A stretch of DNA of 64,000 nt from Polytrichum commune (lineage: Eukaryota > Streptophyta > Polytrichopsida > Polytrichales > Polytrichaceae). The position numbers and the translations under genes were made by a program. Below the pieces are notes generated by a model. It made no database searches. It was not told the origin of the DNA and saw only the letters and a program-made list of their open reading frames with translations. Positions within the stretch are counted from its first letter, which is position 1. The number at the start of each line of letters is the position of its first letter. The stretch spans positions 42,361,554 to 42,425,553 of the forward strand of contig OX485803.1 in assembly GCA_950295325.1 (NCBI GenBank). The letters run 5' to 3'. Below, one piece after another: positions 11,018 to 22,464 of the stretch.

Positions 11018-12193
11018 TCATTCCGTAGGGATGCGTCCCAACATATCACTTTGCTTCGTCTGAAAGATGCCCTCCAACGTCAAATTAGTCATTGATTGAC
11101 AAAAGTCGTCTTTCTCCCATTTGAGAATGCTGAAGTCTGACTCCACCGATCTTGTGTTCGCAAATGCGGACCCAAGGCCACCGCAGAAATCTCGCAAATG
11201 CAAAAACCGCCCAGGTAGGTCATTCCAAGCATCGTTGAACATGGTCTTCACGTCATGCTTCTCGATCAATGCCTTGGTCGCCGACTCCTCGATGAATGCT
11301 TTTAGGAGATCCTTATGATCACGCTCAATCTGATCGATCTGCTCCACTGTCCAAAATTTTGCAATGTGCAGGCGGTATGGATCGAGTACCAGTTTGTTGA
11401 ATCGGTTTGAGCGCATCAAGACAAGCTCACTAGGCATGACCGGAGGAGCAACCTTGAGTGCTGCGTTGTTGTCCGAATCTCGTTCAGCCTGCACCTGCGA
11501 AATACCATCCACAAGTTTCAGGGCGAAAAAGCCAATCTCCTTCAGCACGTGGATTCTCGTGTCATGATCCAACGCCTCCATCAAATCCCGTGCCCACGAT
11601 CCTTGATCATGGACGTGCTGCTCCACACTGTCAGTCGTAAGCCACCGGTGCCCGTGCTTGACGTAGTTTGTAGCGTCCATCTCATTGTACTCGGGATTCA
11701 TATCCTCCAACCCAATCTCCATCTTGATGGTCAGTTTCTCCACCAACACCTCAATCTCCTTCTCTTGTTGCGATAGGATCATATCACGAGACTGCAGGAT
11801 GACCATCGTTACATTAACGCTCACCAAGAGTGGTTGAAGAGCAGCACAAAACAACCACCACTCCTTACTAGGAGCCGACAATGGATGCTTCTCGGCAACC
11901 CAATCAAATAGGCGTCTGCGCCACTGCAACATCTAGGTAAGAATGCGCTCAAAATGCACCCATCGGTTTGTGTCGCGGGGACACGTGCTCTTTATCTCCC
12001 GAATGAGGTTGGCCTGCCTGCGCAAATGGACGCTGAATTCGTGTGCAATCTTATAAAATGCTCCCTCGTCCATATCGTTAGTACATGCCTTCACGACAAG
12101 GTCGATCTGATGTGGTGGACACCAAATGCACATCAAAGTTGTTTCAGCTTCACGATCATAATAGTAATTAAAGAATATTTGCAAGTAAGGCAT
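11018..12193 (-). pseudogene. hAT-type transposase, central and C-terminal part
   Basis: The minus strand encodes about 390 residues in one frame, with a single TAG between HFERILT and MLQWRRRLF (11933-11935). The N-terminal piece has CIWCPPHQIDLVVKACTNDM and CPRDTNRWVHFERIL. The C-terminal piece has PSKEWWLFCAALQPLLVSVN, a conserved HRWLTTDSVEQHVHDQGSW and, near the end, GSAFANTRSVESDFSILKWE followed by LTLEGIFQTKQ. That last block matches the C-terminal dimerisation region of hAT transposases. The BED finger and first catalytic Asp region would lie upstream of 12193, where I see no clear exon. Codon use is balanced and richer in GC than the flanks, so decay is recent. One stop over about 1.17 kb is the only clear lesion. 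Confidence 0.72.
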
Positions 12194-13050
12194 AGAATCC
12201 TAAACTAGATTCTAAAAAATATCTCCTTTGGAAACTAAGCCATAGGAAATTCAAACTCACAAAGGAGTTGTGTAATATAAGATTATCATATGGGAGAAAT
12301 GCGGGTACGGATATTATGGAGAAAACGGTGTCAAATAATAAACAAATTGGCAAAGTTTGAAAATGTGTAGGCTAGATGTAGATGCATGAACAATTAAATT
12401 TGGCCAGGAAAGTAAATAATTGGCCATTATAAATTGAACGAAGTGGATGTGGAAGGCTCGAATATCAGAGAAAATTTGGTGGATATAATAAAAATAGAAA
12501 TATAATGTAATACGCGTTGAAATAATTCGGTCATTGGACGCCAATTACAACACGAATGATTGTAATATGCACCAAATTTATGTGAGATATAAGCACTAGA
12601 AGAATGTATGAAAGTGGGGTGATAGAGGATATATCATAGACACCAATGATGGTGGAAGATATATAGAGAACATTAGTGAGGCGGAAAAGAAGGTGTAGGA
12701 AAACTTTGTATTTTACTTCTGATAGGTTTAGATTGAGTGTAAGAAAGATGAATGCAAGTAGGGAATGGAAAAATATCCTTTTGAATACGATATAAGAAAC
12801 TATGAAGACACTAGATTTTGATACAATATCGACATTGGCGATGGAGGACGATGAAGGTGCAAAGAGCAAAGAGCATGCAGACGATCGTTTATTGGAGTCG
12901 GAAATGAAGATGAGTTCAAAAAAATTCAACAAACAAAAATGTAAGTTAGCTTCACCTTAATAGTACATTGAATGAAAATGAGGTAGAATATGAAATTTAC
13001 ATTTAAGAACAAATTGTTGAACGGTTTAAAATGATGGAAATGTTACCGAA
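12194..13050. other. Stretch without a recognisable gene
   Basis: AT-rich. A 40-codon plus-strand frame starting at 12841 (MEDDEGAKSKEHADDRLLES) ends close to a GTAAG donor and could be an exon, but nothing upstream or downstream supports it. The minus-strand frame at 12531-12932 is hydrophobic and has no motif. Confidence 0.4.
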
Positions 13051-13056
13051 ATGAAT

Positions 13057-13275
13057 CATGTGCGTTAACGCACATGGTTCGTGAGGCGAATAAGAGAGCT
13101 TGAAAGTTAAGAGGGAAAACCATGTGCGTGAACATATGCGCTGACAACTTTCAAAATATATGTAGTCAAACGAACAGACCATGTGCGTTAGCGCACAGGG
13201 TCTGTGCCCGCAACTTTGCTAGGCCTCTAGCTGGGCACATAGACCCCGTGCGTTAACGCACATGGTCTGTCCTAG
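13057..13275. repeat. Four copies of a CATGTGCGTTAACGCACATG palindrome
   Basis: At 13057-13076 there is a perfect 20-bp palindrome, CATGTGCGTTAACGCACATG. Related copies follow near 13130 (half), 13176-13201 (GACCATGTGCGTTAGCGCAC, then AGGGTC) and 13243-13268 (GACCCCGTGCGTTAACGCAC, then ATGGTC). The later two are near-perfect 26-bp palindromes extended by GACC/GGTC. Spacing is about 50-75 bases. The stretch lies upstream of the methyltransferase-like gene. Confidence 0.85.
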
Positions 13276-13365
13276 TTGTTTAAGGTGAGCCGCCATCCTA
13301 ATCATACAATACTTAAGCTACCAAAGTCACACCTTAGGATTTTTTTTCCCTTCTTTCTCTTGTTG

Positions 13366-13790
13366 GTGGTTGTATGTTGTTGTTGTTGTTGTTGCTGCTA
13401 CTATTATTGTTTGTCTCGTATTGTTCTTGCTCATATGTTGCTACTACTTCTAGTGTTGTTGGTGTTGGTGTTACTAGGTCTAGTTACCAATTTTTTGATG
13501 TTGTTACTAGTGGTGTTGCTACTACTAGTAGTGCTACTATTACTGGTGTTGGTGTTCGTGGGTTCAATTATTTATCTGTTGTTGTTATTGGTGTTGTTTT
13601 TCTCTTGGTGTTGGTGTTGTTGTCTGTTACTGTTGTTGGTGTTGGTGATGTTGTTCCGACTTTGTTTCTGTTGTTGTTTTTGTGCTGGAGCTGGTGTTGT
13701 TGTTGCTGCTGTGATTCTATTGTTGGTGTTCTTCTTCCATTGGTGTTGGTAATGGAGTTGTTGTTGCTACATGTATTCTTCTTTCTCTAC
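13366..13790. repeat. GTT/GGT-rich simple repeat
   Basis: The run begins with TTG/TTGTTG units and degrades into GTTGGTGTTGGTG words over about 425 bases. The long plus-strand frames here (13276-13752, 13374-13805) are runs of Leu, Val and Cys produced by the repeat and are not genes. Confidence 0.85.
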
Positions 13791-13909
13791 ATCCTCTTCT
13801 TCTAAGCATATTATCTTTTGCAATCTTTACATTCAAATATTTATTGACATTTCTAAAACTTAGTTCATCAAAATGATTTTTAAAACTTACTTCATTGTTT
13901 GCATTTAGG

Positions 13910-16312
13910 ACCAAACAATGGATGTGGAGAAAACAGTTTCTAATTTCACTGATGACGATTTCACAAAAAATTAAACTTAAGGTCGTCCATCCGTACAAGT
14001 TTATCATGATCAGGGCATCTCATTAAATTTTTATAATAAGAAAAAAAAATTACATAAACCCCTCCATGATTTTGACTCCGAAGAAGACAATGATAGTGAT
14101 AATAAAACCTATCAAGGGAACATGTGGGAGCTTATGGACAAATGAAAGGTCAATTCTACTGCCACAATTTCTTCAATCCGTGTTGGACCCAAATCACGCT
14201 TGTTTGTACCTTTGTATCGCATGGTTTCTATGCCTATTATGCATCCTACTTTAAAGGATGATTTTACTAAATTTTAAGTTAATTTTTTCAACGGTTATCA
14301 TGATGGTGACCATATATTTTATATATCGGCCCTTGATTCTAAGGGAGACTTCCAATTTGTGGATGATGAGGTTCGTGCATCTTGAAGCCTTAATTGGATT
14401 GAAGCCAATGTCATGTTTGAATCTAAATTTGATTCAAACCCTTCATTGATATCATACATGAATAAAATATTATTTATATGAGATGGTAATTACATATTTT
14501 TTGCTTGGAATAATTACATTAACCGCGTACTTACCGAAGATTATGATCATCATATCGTTGTGGTTTCTATCATTTTGGCACCCCAACCTGACGACATTCT
14601 AAATTTGTTGACTGCTATGCATGACATGAACAAGTAATACTCTTACCTATTAGTTTTTTTCAATTATTTTTTATTTATAATTTAATTTTCAAATTAAATC
14701 ATCCAAAATCTAATCAATTTGATATTTTTTTAGGTCGACCTAGAATTCTCACGTTTCACCAATGTGGTGAACACTTTGTATCGGATGCAAAACATTGGCA
14801 CCAAGTTTTTGACTTCCTTAAAAAAAAATTGGATTTAAAAAGTTATAAATGATATGAGGTCAAGTCCGTCGAAAATTGGTATTCTTTTACGCGACCAATT
14901 TTTTGGATTACATGTACAATGTAAGTTCATTTAATTTTTCTTATTGTGTTTATATTTATTTATCTTCACTTTACATTATATCTATATATACTCATAAATT
15001 TTGAATTTTGTTTAATTATTCAGCATGAACTTGCTGAGGCTAGCGATATTACTCTCAACCATTACAATGAAACTCATTCCCTTGAGAGAACATCCGAAAT
15101 AAATTCGAAAGCAATGTCTACAGCTGTCAAGAAAAAACGTGCAATGTTGTCTTCTTATTTGACTAAATAACTAGCGATTGCTGACATCAACCTCAGACAT
15201 GCTTTCTCTGAACAAATAAAATACCATTGGAGTTCAATTTTGGTGCCCGAAATGTTACAAGAGAAACTTCATCATATTGATGTAAATAATGTGGATGATA
15301 AAGTCAAAGCCGGATTGGTCAAACTTTGGAATGACAATAGATTTGACAAAGTTGCACTTGATGATTAGTTATCAAAGTCTACGTCTACATATTGGGCACA
15401 GTTAAAAATGAATCTATTGAGAAACTTTATAGTATTTTTTCCTCTCATTTTTAATTGCCAGCAAATGTGCCTACTCTCTCCGAGTATATGCAAACTTGAA
15501 AGTTTGCGGTTTCAAATTCTATATTTTATCGTAAATTCAAAAGAAAAAAAGTTAAAAAACACAATGCTTAGGATGAGCAACCTAATATTGATCTTGCTAT
15601 GAAACGTGTATTATGCATGTACAACCTATTTTTTATTATTTGTTTAATTTTTTTGTTACATGCGTTAAATTGTCATTTAATATTTGGCTCATAACATTTT
15701 TATGTGTAGGTTTTTTCGATATGTTTTGATTCCGCATAAATGCGTTACAAAGGATCCTCGTTTCTTTCCGAATTGGCGTGATACTGGTGCAAGAGATTCA
15801 TGCATATACACTACTGAGATTTGTTTAGATTGGTCGCTTCCACACTATGAGGATTGTGGTTGGTATTTTGATTATCCTAAGGATGGATGTCCATCAAGTG
15901 AGAAGATAATTCGTCATATGAATGATACAAAAAAATAGATCCTCGTGATACTGCAATTTGCAAGTACAAATTATACAGCTTAAACTGAGAGAGTCATAAC
16001 CAAAAGAGATAAAACATTGTTAAAGAAAACATGTTCATGAAAACAAAATATAAGGTTGATAAAAAAATTTACAATATAAAAAATTCCTTCTTGTTTTGAA
16101 TGATTTGGATAAGAATATACTCGGAGGCGAAAATTCAAAATCTAGGTGCGATGTATTGGAATTTTATTACTCTAGCACGTATGACGTTATTCATCATGCG
16201 TCAACGAATATTTTGAAAAAAAATTATTCATATTCAAAAACTTTCTTACGCTTTCTTTTGCACAATGTATTGTTGTCAAGAACAAGTTTAAAATGGTAGA
16301 TGTAGGCCCTCC
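13910..16312 (+). pseudogene. Methyltransferase-like protein, N-terminal and middle exons (copy 2)
   Basis: Plus-strand blocks in changing frames read as one decayed multi-exon gene: TMDVEKTVSNFTDDDF; DFDSEEDNDSDNKTYQGNMW; VSMPIMHPTLKDDFTKF; ALDSKGDFQFVDDEVRAS; SLNWIEANVMFESKFDSNPS; FFAWNNYINRVLTEDYDHHI; VSIILAPQPDDILNLLTAMH; then, after an intron ending at about 15023, HELAEASDITLNHYNETHSL, LAIADINLRHAFSEQIKYHW and GLVKLWNDNRFDKVALDD. The exon at 15704-15938 gives DPRFFPNWRDTGARDSCIYT and LDWSLPHYEDCGWYFDYPKD. The last block, LEFYYSSTYDVIHHASTNIL, ends near a solo LTR at 16313. Many stops and frameshifts show it is not functional. The family name is unknown to me; the link to methyltransferases comes from the C-terminal piece at 19800-20640. 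Confidence 0.6.
16308..16312. repeat. Target-site duplication CCTCC (left), solo LTR 2
   Basis: CCTCC directly precedes the LTR start TGTCAG and recurs at 17837-17841 after GGTGACA. Confidence 0.85.
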
Positions 16313-17836
16313 TGTCAGCCCAAATTGATGCCCACATTGGTTGTTAACACTTGTAAATCATTACAAGTGGTGTTTTGGTGATTTATGATTATTCACAAAA
16401 ATATAAAAAGAGTGAAGCTTGAAGAAAGCTTAGTTTGAAGCATTAGGCTTTTGAGATCTCGAGGGTTTATCGTGAGCCTTGAGGGTGCTCACCCCCTCAA
16501 ATTCACTATATAATCCCTCATTCTTCCCTCACTCATCATCTCTTCCCTTCGTGCTCCAAGGCACCCCACGTGTTATAAGTGTGGGTGTGTTGGAAGCAAG
16601 ATTGGAGCACATGTGTGTGCTTAGTTTTTAGTTGGAGAGCCAAGGCTAGTCGGCCTTGAAGAGGGCTTGACCTCTTGTTAGAATTAGTTTTGGTGTGAAT
16701 AATTTTAAGATATTTTATGGCTTCAAGTTGTAGTATTTGAGTTCATATTTCTTGGGTATTTCTTGAGTAGTCTAGGTTGTAAGGGGCATAACTTCCGAGC
16801 AGAAGAACATACTTCGTTGAAATTTAGAGGGTTAGTAAACAACTTGTTTATATGAACATGGTCAAAATCTGAAGATGTTTGAAGTACTGGAGCAGCAGTT
16901 ATGACATTCTGAACTTCGCCTACATTTTCGATCTGAAATGGGCATAACTCCTGGACAAAGGCTTGGAAATGCATGAAATTTTGAAGGATGCTTTGTTCTT
17001 AGGTTTCCTAGTTGTGGTACAAATTTCAAGTCATTCCGAGTAGATGAGAAGGAGATATATCATTCTGAAGTGTTTTCAAGAGTTGCAGACTAAAAAAGCC
17101 ATAACGTTTTGGCAGAAAATGAAAATAGTTTGAAATTTCAGGGGGTCATAAACAATTAGTGTTTGTGATTGCTCCCAAAATTTGAAGTTCTTTGGAGCCT
17201 GTGAGAGGAAGTAATGACATTCTGAAATCTGGGTAGACTGACACACTAAAATGGTCATAACTGTCGGACAGAAAATGGGATAGGCTCACAAATTGGTGAG
17301 ATGTTTTTTTCTTTGTCTCCCTAGTTAGAGATAAAATTTCAGGACATTCCGAGAAGTAATGGGAAAGTTACACTATTAGCTAGTAAAGTCTAGGGGAACA
17401 AAGAAAGTTTGCTTGGTTCCATCAGGGATAACCATTAGTTCATTAAACCAATATAGTGGTTGAAGCGTGAGCAGAAAACTACAATAAGTGACAAGTATTT
17501 ATCAATACTTAAACTTGTGTAATTCATGGAATCAATAAGCGAGAACTCATGTAGTAGTGTGGAGTCGACGGCAAGGACTCGCTTCACAAGAGGGATATCT
17601 TTGAAGGCACGCGTGGCCAAAGCGGCCGGGTGGAGTTTAAAGAAGTACAAGGATGTGACATTATCCGAGGTTAAGGAGTGTAAGAAGACATAGTATAGAC
17701 TTGGCTAAGTTGTGTATATTCCAACGATAGATTAGAATCGTACATTGTGTTACAAAGACAGAAATCTCTACATGTCATTATAAACTTCTCCATTCGGGCT
17801 AGGACGAAATTGAAGGATGGAGGCTTTTTGGTGACA
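16313..17836 (+). mobile_element. Solo LTR 2 (same LTR family, subfamily B), 1524 bp
   Basis: Starts TGTCAGCCCAAATTGATGCC and ends GGCTTTTTGGTGACA, flanked by the exact duplication CCTCC. It shares the promoter block CACCCCCTCAAA...ACTATATAATCCCTCATTC with the LTRs at 27486 and 45609, and near-identical 5' and 3' ends with the solo LTR at 27486. It interrupts the methyltransferase-like gene. Inside are several degenerate ~150-bp units built around a 'GGGCATAACT...CATTCTGAA' pattern (about 16770-17370) and a 55-codon small ORF (17526-17693). Confidence 0.88.
17526..17693 (+). CDS. Conserved small ORF in LTR 2 (55 codons)
   Basis: ATGGAATCAATAAGC to TAG encodes a 55-residue basic peptide: an N-terminus rich in Ser and Glu, then RFTRGISLKARVAKAAGWSL from residue 19, and a Lys-rich end (ECKKT). 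The core matches the small ORFs of LTR 1 (9151) and the partial LTR (42822), although this LTR belongs to a different subfamily with an unrelated array. Codons for the shared residues differ mostly at third positions. Its place, near the 3' end of the LTR, is the same as in the other two copies. No function is assigned. Confidence 0.5.
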   Translation: MESISENSCSSVESTARTRFTRGISLKARVAKAAGWSLKKYKDVTLSEVKECKKT

Positions 17837-17841
17837 CCTCC
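17837..17841. repeat. Target-site duplication CCTCC (right), solo LTR 2
   Basis: CCTCC directly follows the LTR end GGTGACA, matching 16308-16312. Confidence 0.85.
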
Positions 17842-19799
17842 TGAGTGGATATAATGGTGGATATTTATTAAAAATGTAAGTAATTTTGATTTCTCTTTCA
17901 TCTTCTGTTCTTACTTTCATTTGAATTTAATTTTGTTTCTTATTCTTATATTGTGATGTATTGTAGTATTTTAGTTCAATGAGAATCGGAAATTTTACGT
18001 CATGGAAGGTCCGACTCCCTTTGCCGTTGTAAAAAAAAAATGTGTACTATCCGGTAAACACGGGGCTCCTTTTTTTTTATGGTAGTGTTTAAAAACTTAT
18101 AGTACATTTTTCTTCTCCTACACTCTTGTTATAAATTCCTCTCAATATTGTCCTACTAAACTTCGGAATAGTATAACTCTCATCTAATTCACTATCTTCA
18201 GTTGAAACTTGATAGACTCATTAAATATCTTACTAAAAGTATTCACACCAAATTGTAGTATAAACGGAACTCATACTAAAAAGTTATGCATACTTTTGTA
18301 ACTCTAACTTCATAGCATGAATGTTATGGTATAACATCCGGTCATTAAAACTCTAATAACTTCTAACCATTAAGTCCAATCAATCTTAAATTTTGACACA
18401 TAAGAGATAGATAAGATCAGAAGATAATGTCAAATTTTTGTAGTCATAGCTATAATACCAAACAAAATCCATATTTTCAAACCTTGTTATCATAGTTGCC
18501 TTTGTTCCTAGACACCCTTCATTTTAACTTTTTACAATTTTTTCTCCCAAAAACTAAAGCTTTTAAATTTTTACCTCAAATTTTATATCTTATAAAGAAT
18601 ATCCTCTCAAATTTTCATAACAATCGAACACTGTAATCATCCACAATTCACAAATCCTTCATTCCAAAGTTCTGCTCATTTAATAATGAATGAAACAATA
18701 CAAATAGTGCACTTAGTGCAACCTAGTTATTCTAAAACTCTCACCCCCCTGACCCTCTTGTATAGATGAGTTTCCTAAATACTTCTTTTTTTCAAAATGC
18801 TCAAAGCTCCTTCAACTCTACATAAGTACTAACTCCAAATGATAACGTTTTTCCCTTAATACACTTCTAACACCCCTTAAATACTCTTCTACCTTTCCCC
18901 TTCGGCCAATATAAAATTATTAGGGTAAGGATTTCTAGAACCCCAAGTGGCTAACTAATATGAGATCTTTTGGGTAAAAAAATTTTAGAACCCTTATCTT
19001 TCTAGAAGTAGAAAATGTTTGGATTAAAGGTTTCTAGAACCCTTATCTTGCTAGAAATAGGAAATATTTGGATTAAAGGTTTCTAGAACCCTTATCCCGC
19101 TAGAAATAGAAAAGTTTTGGGTTAAAGGCTAATCCGGCAAGCCAATAGAAAAGTTCGGGTTTAAGGTTTCTAGAGACCTTATCCCGCTAACAAATAGGAA
19201 ACTAAAAAGTTAGGCCTTCTAGAACCCCTACGTAGTTAGATAACTGCCTGCAGGTAAATCCTATATTTTCCAAATCCTACGTACCACATCCATCTACCGA
19301 GTCATCCGGTCTTGAACTTAAGACCGGTTCTCAATTTAAACAACTAATTTACATCATCATATAAATATCAATTTGAAAATAACAATATCATATATAATGT
19401 CTAAGTTCTAACTAGTAGTCGGCCCACATCACGACACCGTTGACTTGGTTTTCTCCAATTTTCCGACGGTCTTAACTTCAACCTTTTCAATAGACCTATT
19501 GAAATTGTTCTATGAAATAAATAGGACAAGAACTAGATGATTACAACAATGTTTTTGTGCAAGTCCATATTGTCTGACGATGGCGTCCTCATAGTAATTT
19601 CTGCTAGTGATATGCAAACCAATAAGATTTTGAATTCAACCTTACACAACGGCAACATGAAAGTTCTTAGGACTTTTATTTGCCTGAATTTGTACATAGT
19701 TTTCAGGGATCCATAATATCCAACCTACAACATAAGTATAACACATCACAATTATTTTTATGTAATTATATTGGTGTTATTTGTATTGTTTTTTTTAAT
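17842..19799. other. Non-coding stretch inside methyltransferase-like copy 2
   Basis: AT-rich DNA between two parts of the decayed gene; it could be an intron, an inserted element or both. It includes the 49-bp tandem repeat at 18945-19220. I see no transposase or LTR ends here. Confidence 0.45.
18945..19220. repeat. 49-bp tandem repeat with TTCTAGAA cores
   Basis: About five imperfect units, the clearest beginning at 19021 and 19070 (49 bases apart) and reading GGATTAAAGGTTTCTAGAAC, then CCTTATC, a second CTAGAAATAG word and AAATATTT. Each unit carries the inverted repeat TTCTAGAA, which has the TTCnnGAA form of a heat-shock element. That resemblance may be a coincidence of the repeat. Confidence 0.75.
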
Positions 19800-20640
19800 A
19801 AAATTTATATTATTTTGTAGACTTTGGCATTTATGGCTCATGTCTTGGTAAGGGATTTTATTACGACAAAATTCACGAGACAACCAAAATCCACATTTTT
19901 TGGCATTTGATTGAAAAGCAAAAATTTGTTGTTCAATTTTGTGGATAAAAAAAACATGTTTCTTCATAAATCGGGAAGACCTTGGAGGGGGCCATATAAA
20001 AAATCGTTGTTCTTTTTTTCAAGACCTTATTGAATTGTTTACACCGACAAATGGACGCGTTGTTGATTTGACATGTTCCACTGGATCTTCTATCCTAGCA
20101 ACGCACGCATGTGGCAGACATCTTCTTGCATTTGAGGGTGATAATGACATGTTTGAGCACATATTGAAACCATTTTTGACAAAGGATTTGAAAAAGGGGC
20201 CATCTAAAGAGAATATTCAAGATCCTACAAGAGAAGTTGATGACCTATCGGATGAAGAGATGCTTGAATTTGAGTGCGAGTAAATTTTTATGTAATAATT
20301 GTTCATTCAATTCATTTAATTCATTAGTTCATTTTTTTTTCTTCAAATTTATTTATATATTTGATCGATTTTATTTCAAGAATACGAATGGAGAAATGGC
20401 ATGTCTCCCGTTTTGGGCACATAGACAATTCCTATGAAGTCCAAGCCGTAGCCCGCGTCTCCCATCATATGCCGAGCATGTCGCAATTGCAATGTTAAAT
20501 ATCGAAGATTCAAATCCATATGAGGAATCTTGCTATAGTTCCAAAATCAATTCGCAATGCATAGGTGTTCAAATATATATAGATGACGAGGCAAAATATA
20601 GTTTCATGTCCAATACTACTAGCGATGAATAAATATTTGG
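19800..20640 (+). pseudogene. Methyltransferase-like protein, C-terminal SAM-binding part (copy 2)
   Basis: Blocks read FGIYGSCLGKGFYYDKIHET, then RCSFFQDLIELFTPTNGRVV, DLTCSTGSSILATHACGRHL and LAFEGDNDMFEHILKPF, an acidic DDLSDEEMLEFECE with a GTAAAT donor at about 20281, and a last exon with AIAMLNIEDSNPYEESCY and IYIDDEAKYSFMSNTTSDE ending near 20631. The 'P..G.VVDLTCSTGSS....GR..L.FE.D' pattern fits motif I and the following acidic strand of N4/N6-type DNA methyltransferases. The DPPY-type catalytic motif should lie upstream in the part lost or disrupted between 16313 and 19800, and I do not see it. The 19939 frame is open for 114 codons, but the gene as a whole is broken. Confidence 0.6.
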
Positions 20641-20835
20641 ATTTCATGTTGTTTATCCTTCCCACCCCTCTTATTACTAAACCCTAAAATCATCATTTTT
20701 AGGCCAAAATTCCACGGTTATAGGATATTGGTGGCCCTATTACCAAATATTTCACCTTCCTCACTGCTCATAAGTTACTGCTCATTACTCACCACTCATT
20801 GCTGACCGCTCACAAGATAGCACCCCCCTATCCTA
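20640..20835 (-). repeat. Repeat Z, copy 2
   Basis: The reverse complement matches 3575-3745 (see that entry) and lies directly after the 3' end of methyltransferase-like copy 2, as copy 1 lies after its gene. Confidence 0.55.
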
Positions 20836-21312
20836 GGTGATATGCTATCCATGTCTAGCGGCCACCATAGTTGTCTTGCACTTCATGTTGCGCAATCTCC
20901 GTTTGGTTTGAAAATGTTTAGTCAAAAGCCTTTCGTCATTCCGTTGTCCAAAGTAAATATTAGCGCCGTTGATTGCACCGTTGATTGCATTCATAAATTA
21001 TAATTTAGAAAATGAGCCAAGAGCAAGCCTCCTAAGCTTAATTTTGATAAATTCAGATACTCCCTTCTTCGATATTTGCTTGCTATATACAATGGCGATC
21101 ATCTTCTTGAGTTTCCTCCTGCCCCTGTAGACATGAAAGCGGGACACGCTCGGAAGTTCTTTGGTATGGATAAGCACTTCGACAGACATACATGGTTACC
21201 AGTCCAATACACGTAATATTAAAAATGAATTCAATCTCAATTTTCGTGTTGCTCGTTGTGTTGGGTGTCTGTGTTGTGATAATTCCAACTACGATTACCT
21301 TATTCAAGAGGG
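20836..21312. other. Short stretch without a recognisable gene
   Basis: No coding block, repeat or end sequence is apparent between repeat Z and solo LTR 3. Confidence 0.45.
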
Positions 21313-21317
21313 ATGTC
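21313..21317. repeat. Target-site duplication ATGTC (left), solo LTR 3
   Basis: ATGTC precedes TGTGAGGCC and recurs at 22851-22855. Confidence 0.8.
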
Positions 21318-21699
21318 TGTGAGGCCAAACCGCCCACCCTTAAGCGTCCTAGTCCGGGTGAGGGCATGGGGATCACATTCTTCCTAGCCTAGCTAAATCA
21401 TTCCAATGCCACTGATTTCCATCGCATCTAACATCATTGGTAGGCACCCCAATTTATTCCACAACAAGATTACAAGTGTTAAGAAACACTCTTCTCCATT
21501 ATGGCATTATTGGCTCCCTCCCTTACAAGTCCACACAACACAACCACAAGTCCAACCCCTAATACCACCTTCTAATGCCGGTGTTCACCTAACTTGCTAA
21601 TGAGCTATCTACCTAGATAAAATTATGTAATAACTAATTTACTAACTACACACAAGCTAGTAAACCTATTAGTTCTGTCAACCCCCACACACGGTCTTA

Positions 21700-22325
21700 G
21701 ACCATCTCCTAACCATATCGGCCTTGGCCCCTGCCTCTAATCTTAGCCTTAGCCTTAGACCAGCTCCTCATCATCTCGGCCTTGGCCAACTGTCTCCCAT
21801 TTCAGCCTCGGTCTTAGACCAGCTCCTAACCATATCGGCCTTGGCCCCTGCCTCTAATCTCAGCCTTAGTCTTAGACCAGCTCCTCACCATCTCAGCCCT
21901 GTCCAACTGCCTCTAATTTCAGGCCTCGGTCTTAGACCAGCTCCACACCATCTCGGCCTTGGCCAACTACCTCTAATTTCAGGCTTAGTCTTAGACCAGC
22001 TCCTCATCATCTCGGCCTTGGCCAACTGTCTCCCATTTCAGCCTCAGTCTTAGACCGGCTCCTAACCATATCAGCCTTGGCCCCTGCCTCTAATCTCCGC
22101 CATAGTCTTAGACCAGCTCCTCACCATCTCAGCCCTGTCCAACTGCCTCTAATTTCAGGACTCGGTCTTAGACCAGCTCCTAACCACCTCGGCCTTGGCC
22201 GACTGTCTCCCATTTCAGTTTCGGTCTTAGACCAGCTCCTCACCATCTCAGCCCTGTCCAACTGCCTCTAATTTCAGGCCTCGGTCTTAGACCAGCTCCT
22301 CACCATCTCGGCCTTGGCCGACTGT
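21700..22325 (-). repeat. Tandem array inside solo LTR 3
   Basis: About ten units of roughly 60 bases, reading on the plus strand GGTCTTAGACCAGCTCCTCA, then CCATCTCGGCCTTGGCC and TCTCCCATTTCAG or CTCTAATTTCAG. Reverse-complemented, each unit contains GAGCTGG, a word also present in the unrelated arrays of the other LTRs. Confidence 0.9.
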
Positions 22326-22425
22326 TCCCCCTTTCACATTAATCAGCTACATTTCTAAGTCTCCACTAATCACTATATTTTCTAAGTTCTCCTTAATCAA
22401 CTACATTTTCTACCACACTACACCA

Positions 22426-22426
<1 letters not shown>

Positions 22427-22462
<36 letters not shown>
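22427..22462. repeat. CA microsatellite
   Basis: A (CA)n run with one CCC interruption at each end, followed by a GA-rich tract. Confidence 0.9.

Positions 22463-22464
<2 letters not shown>

Noticed and set aside
13276-13805. Long plus-strand frames rich in Leu, Val and Cys
   Set aside because: They are translations of a GTT-type simple repeat, open in several frames at once.
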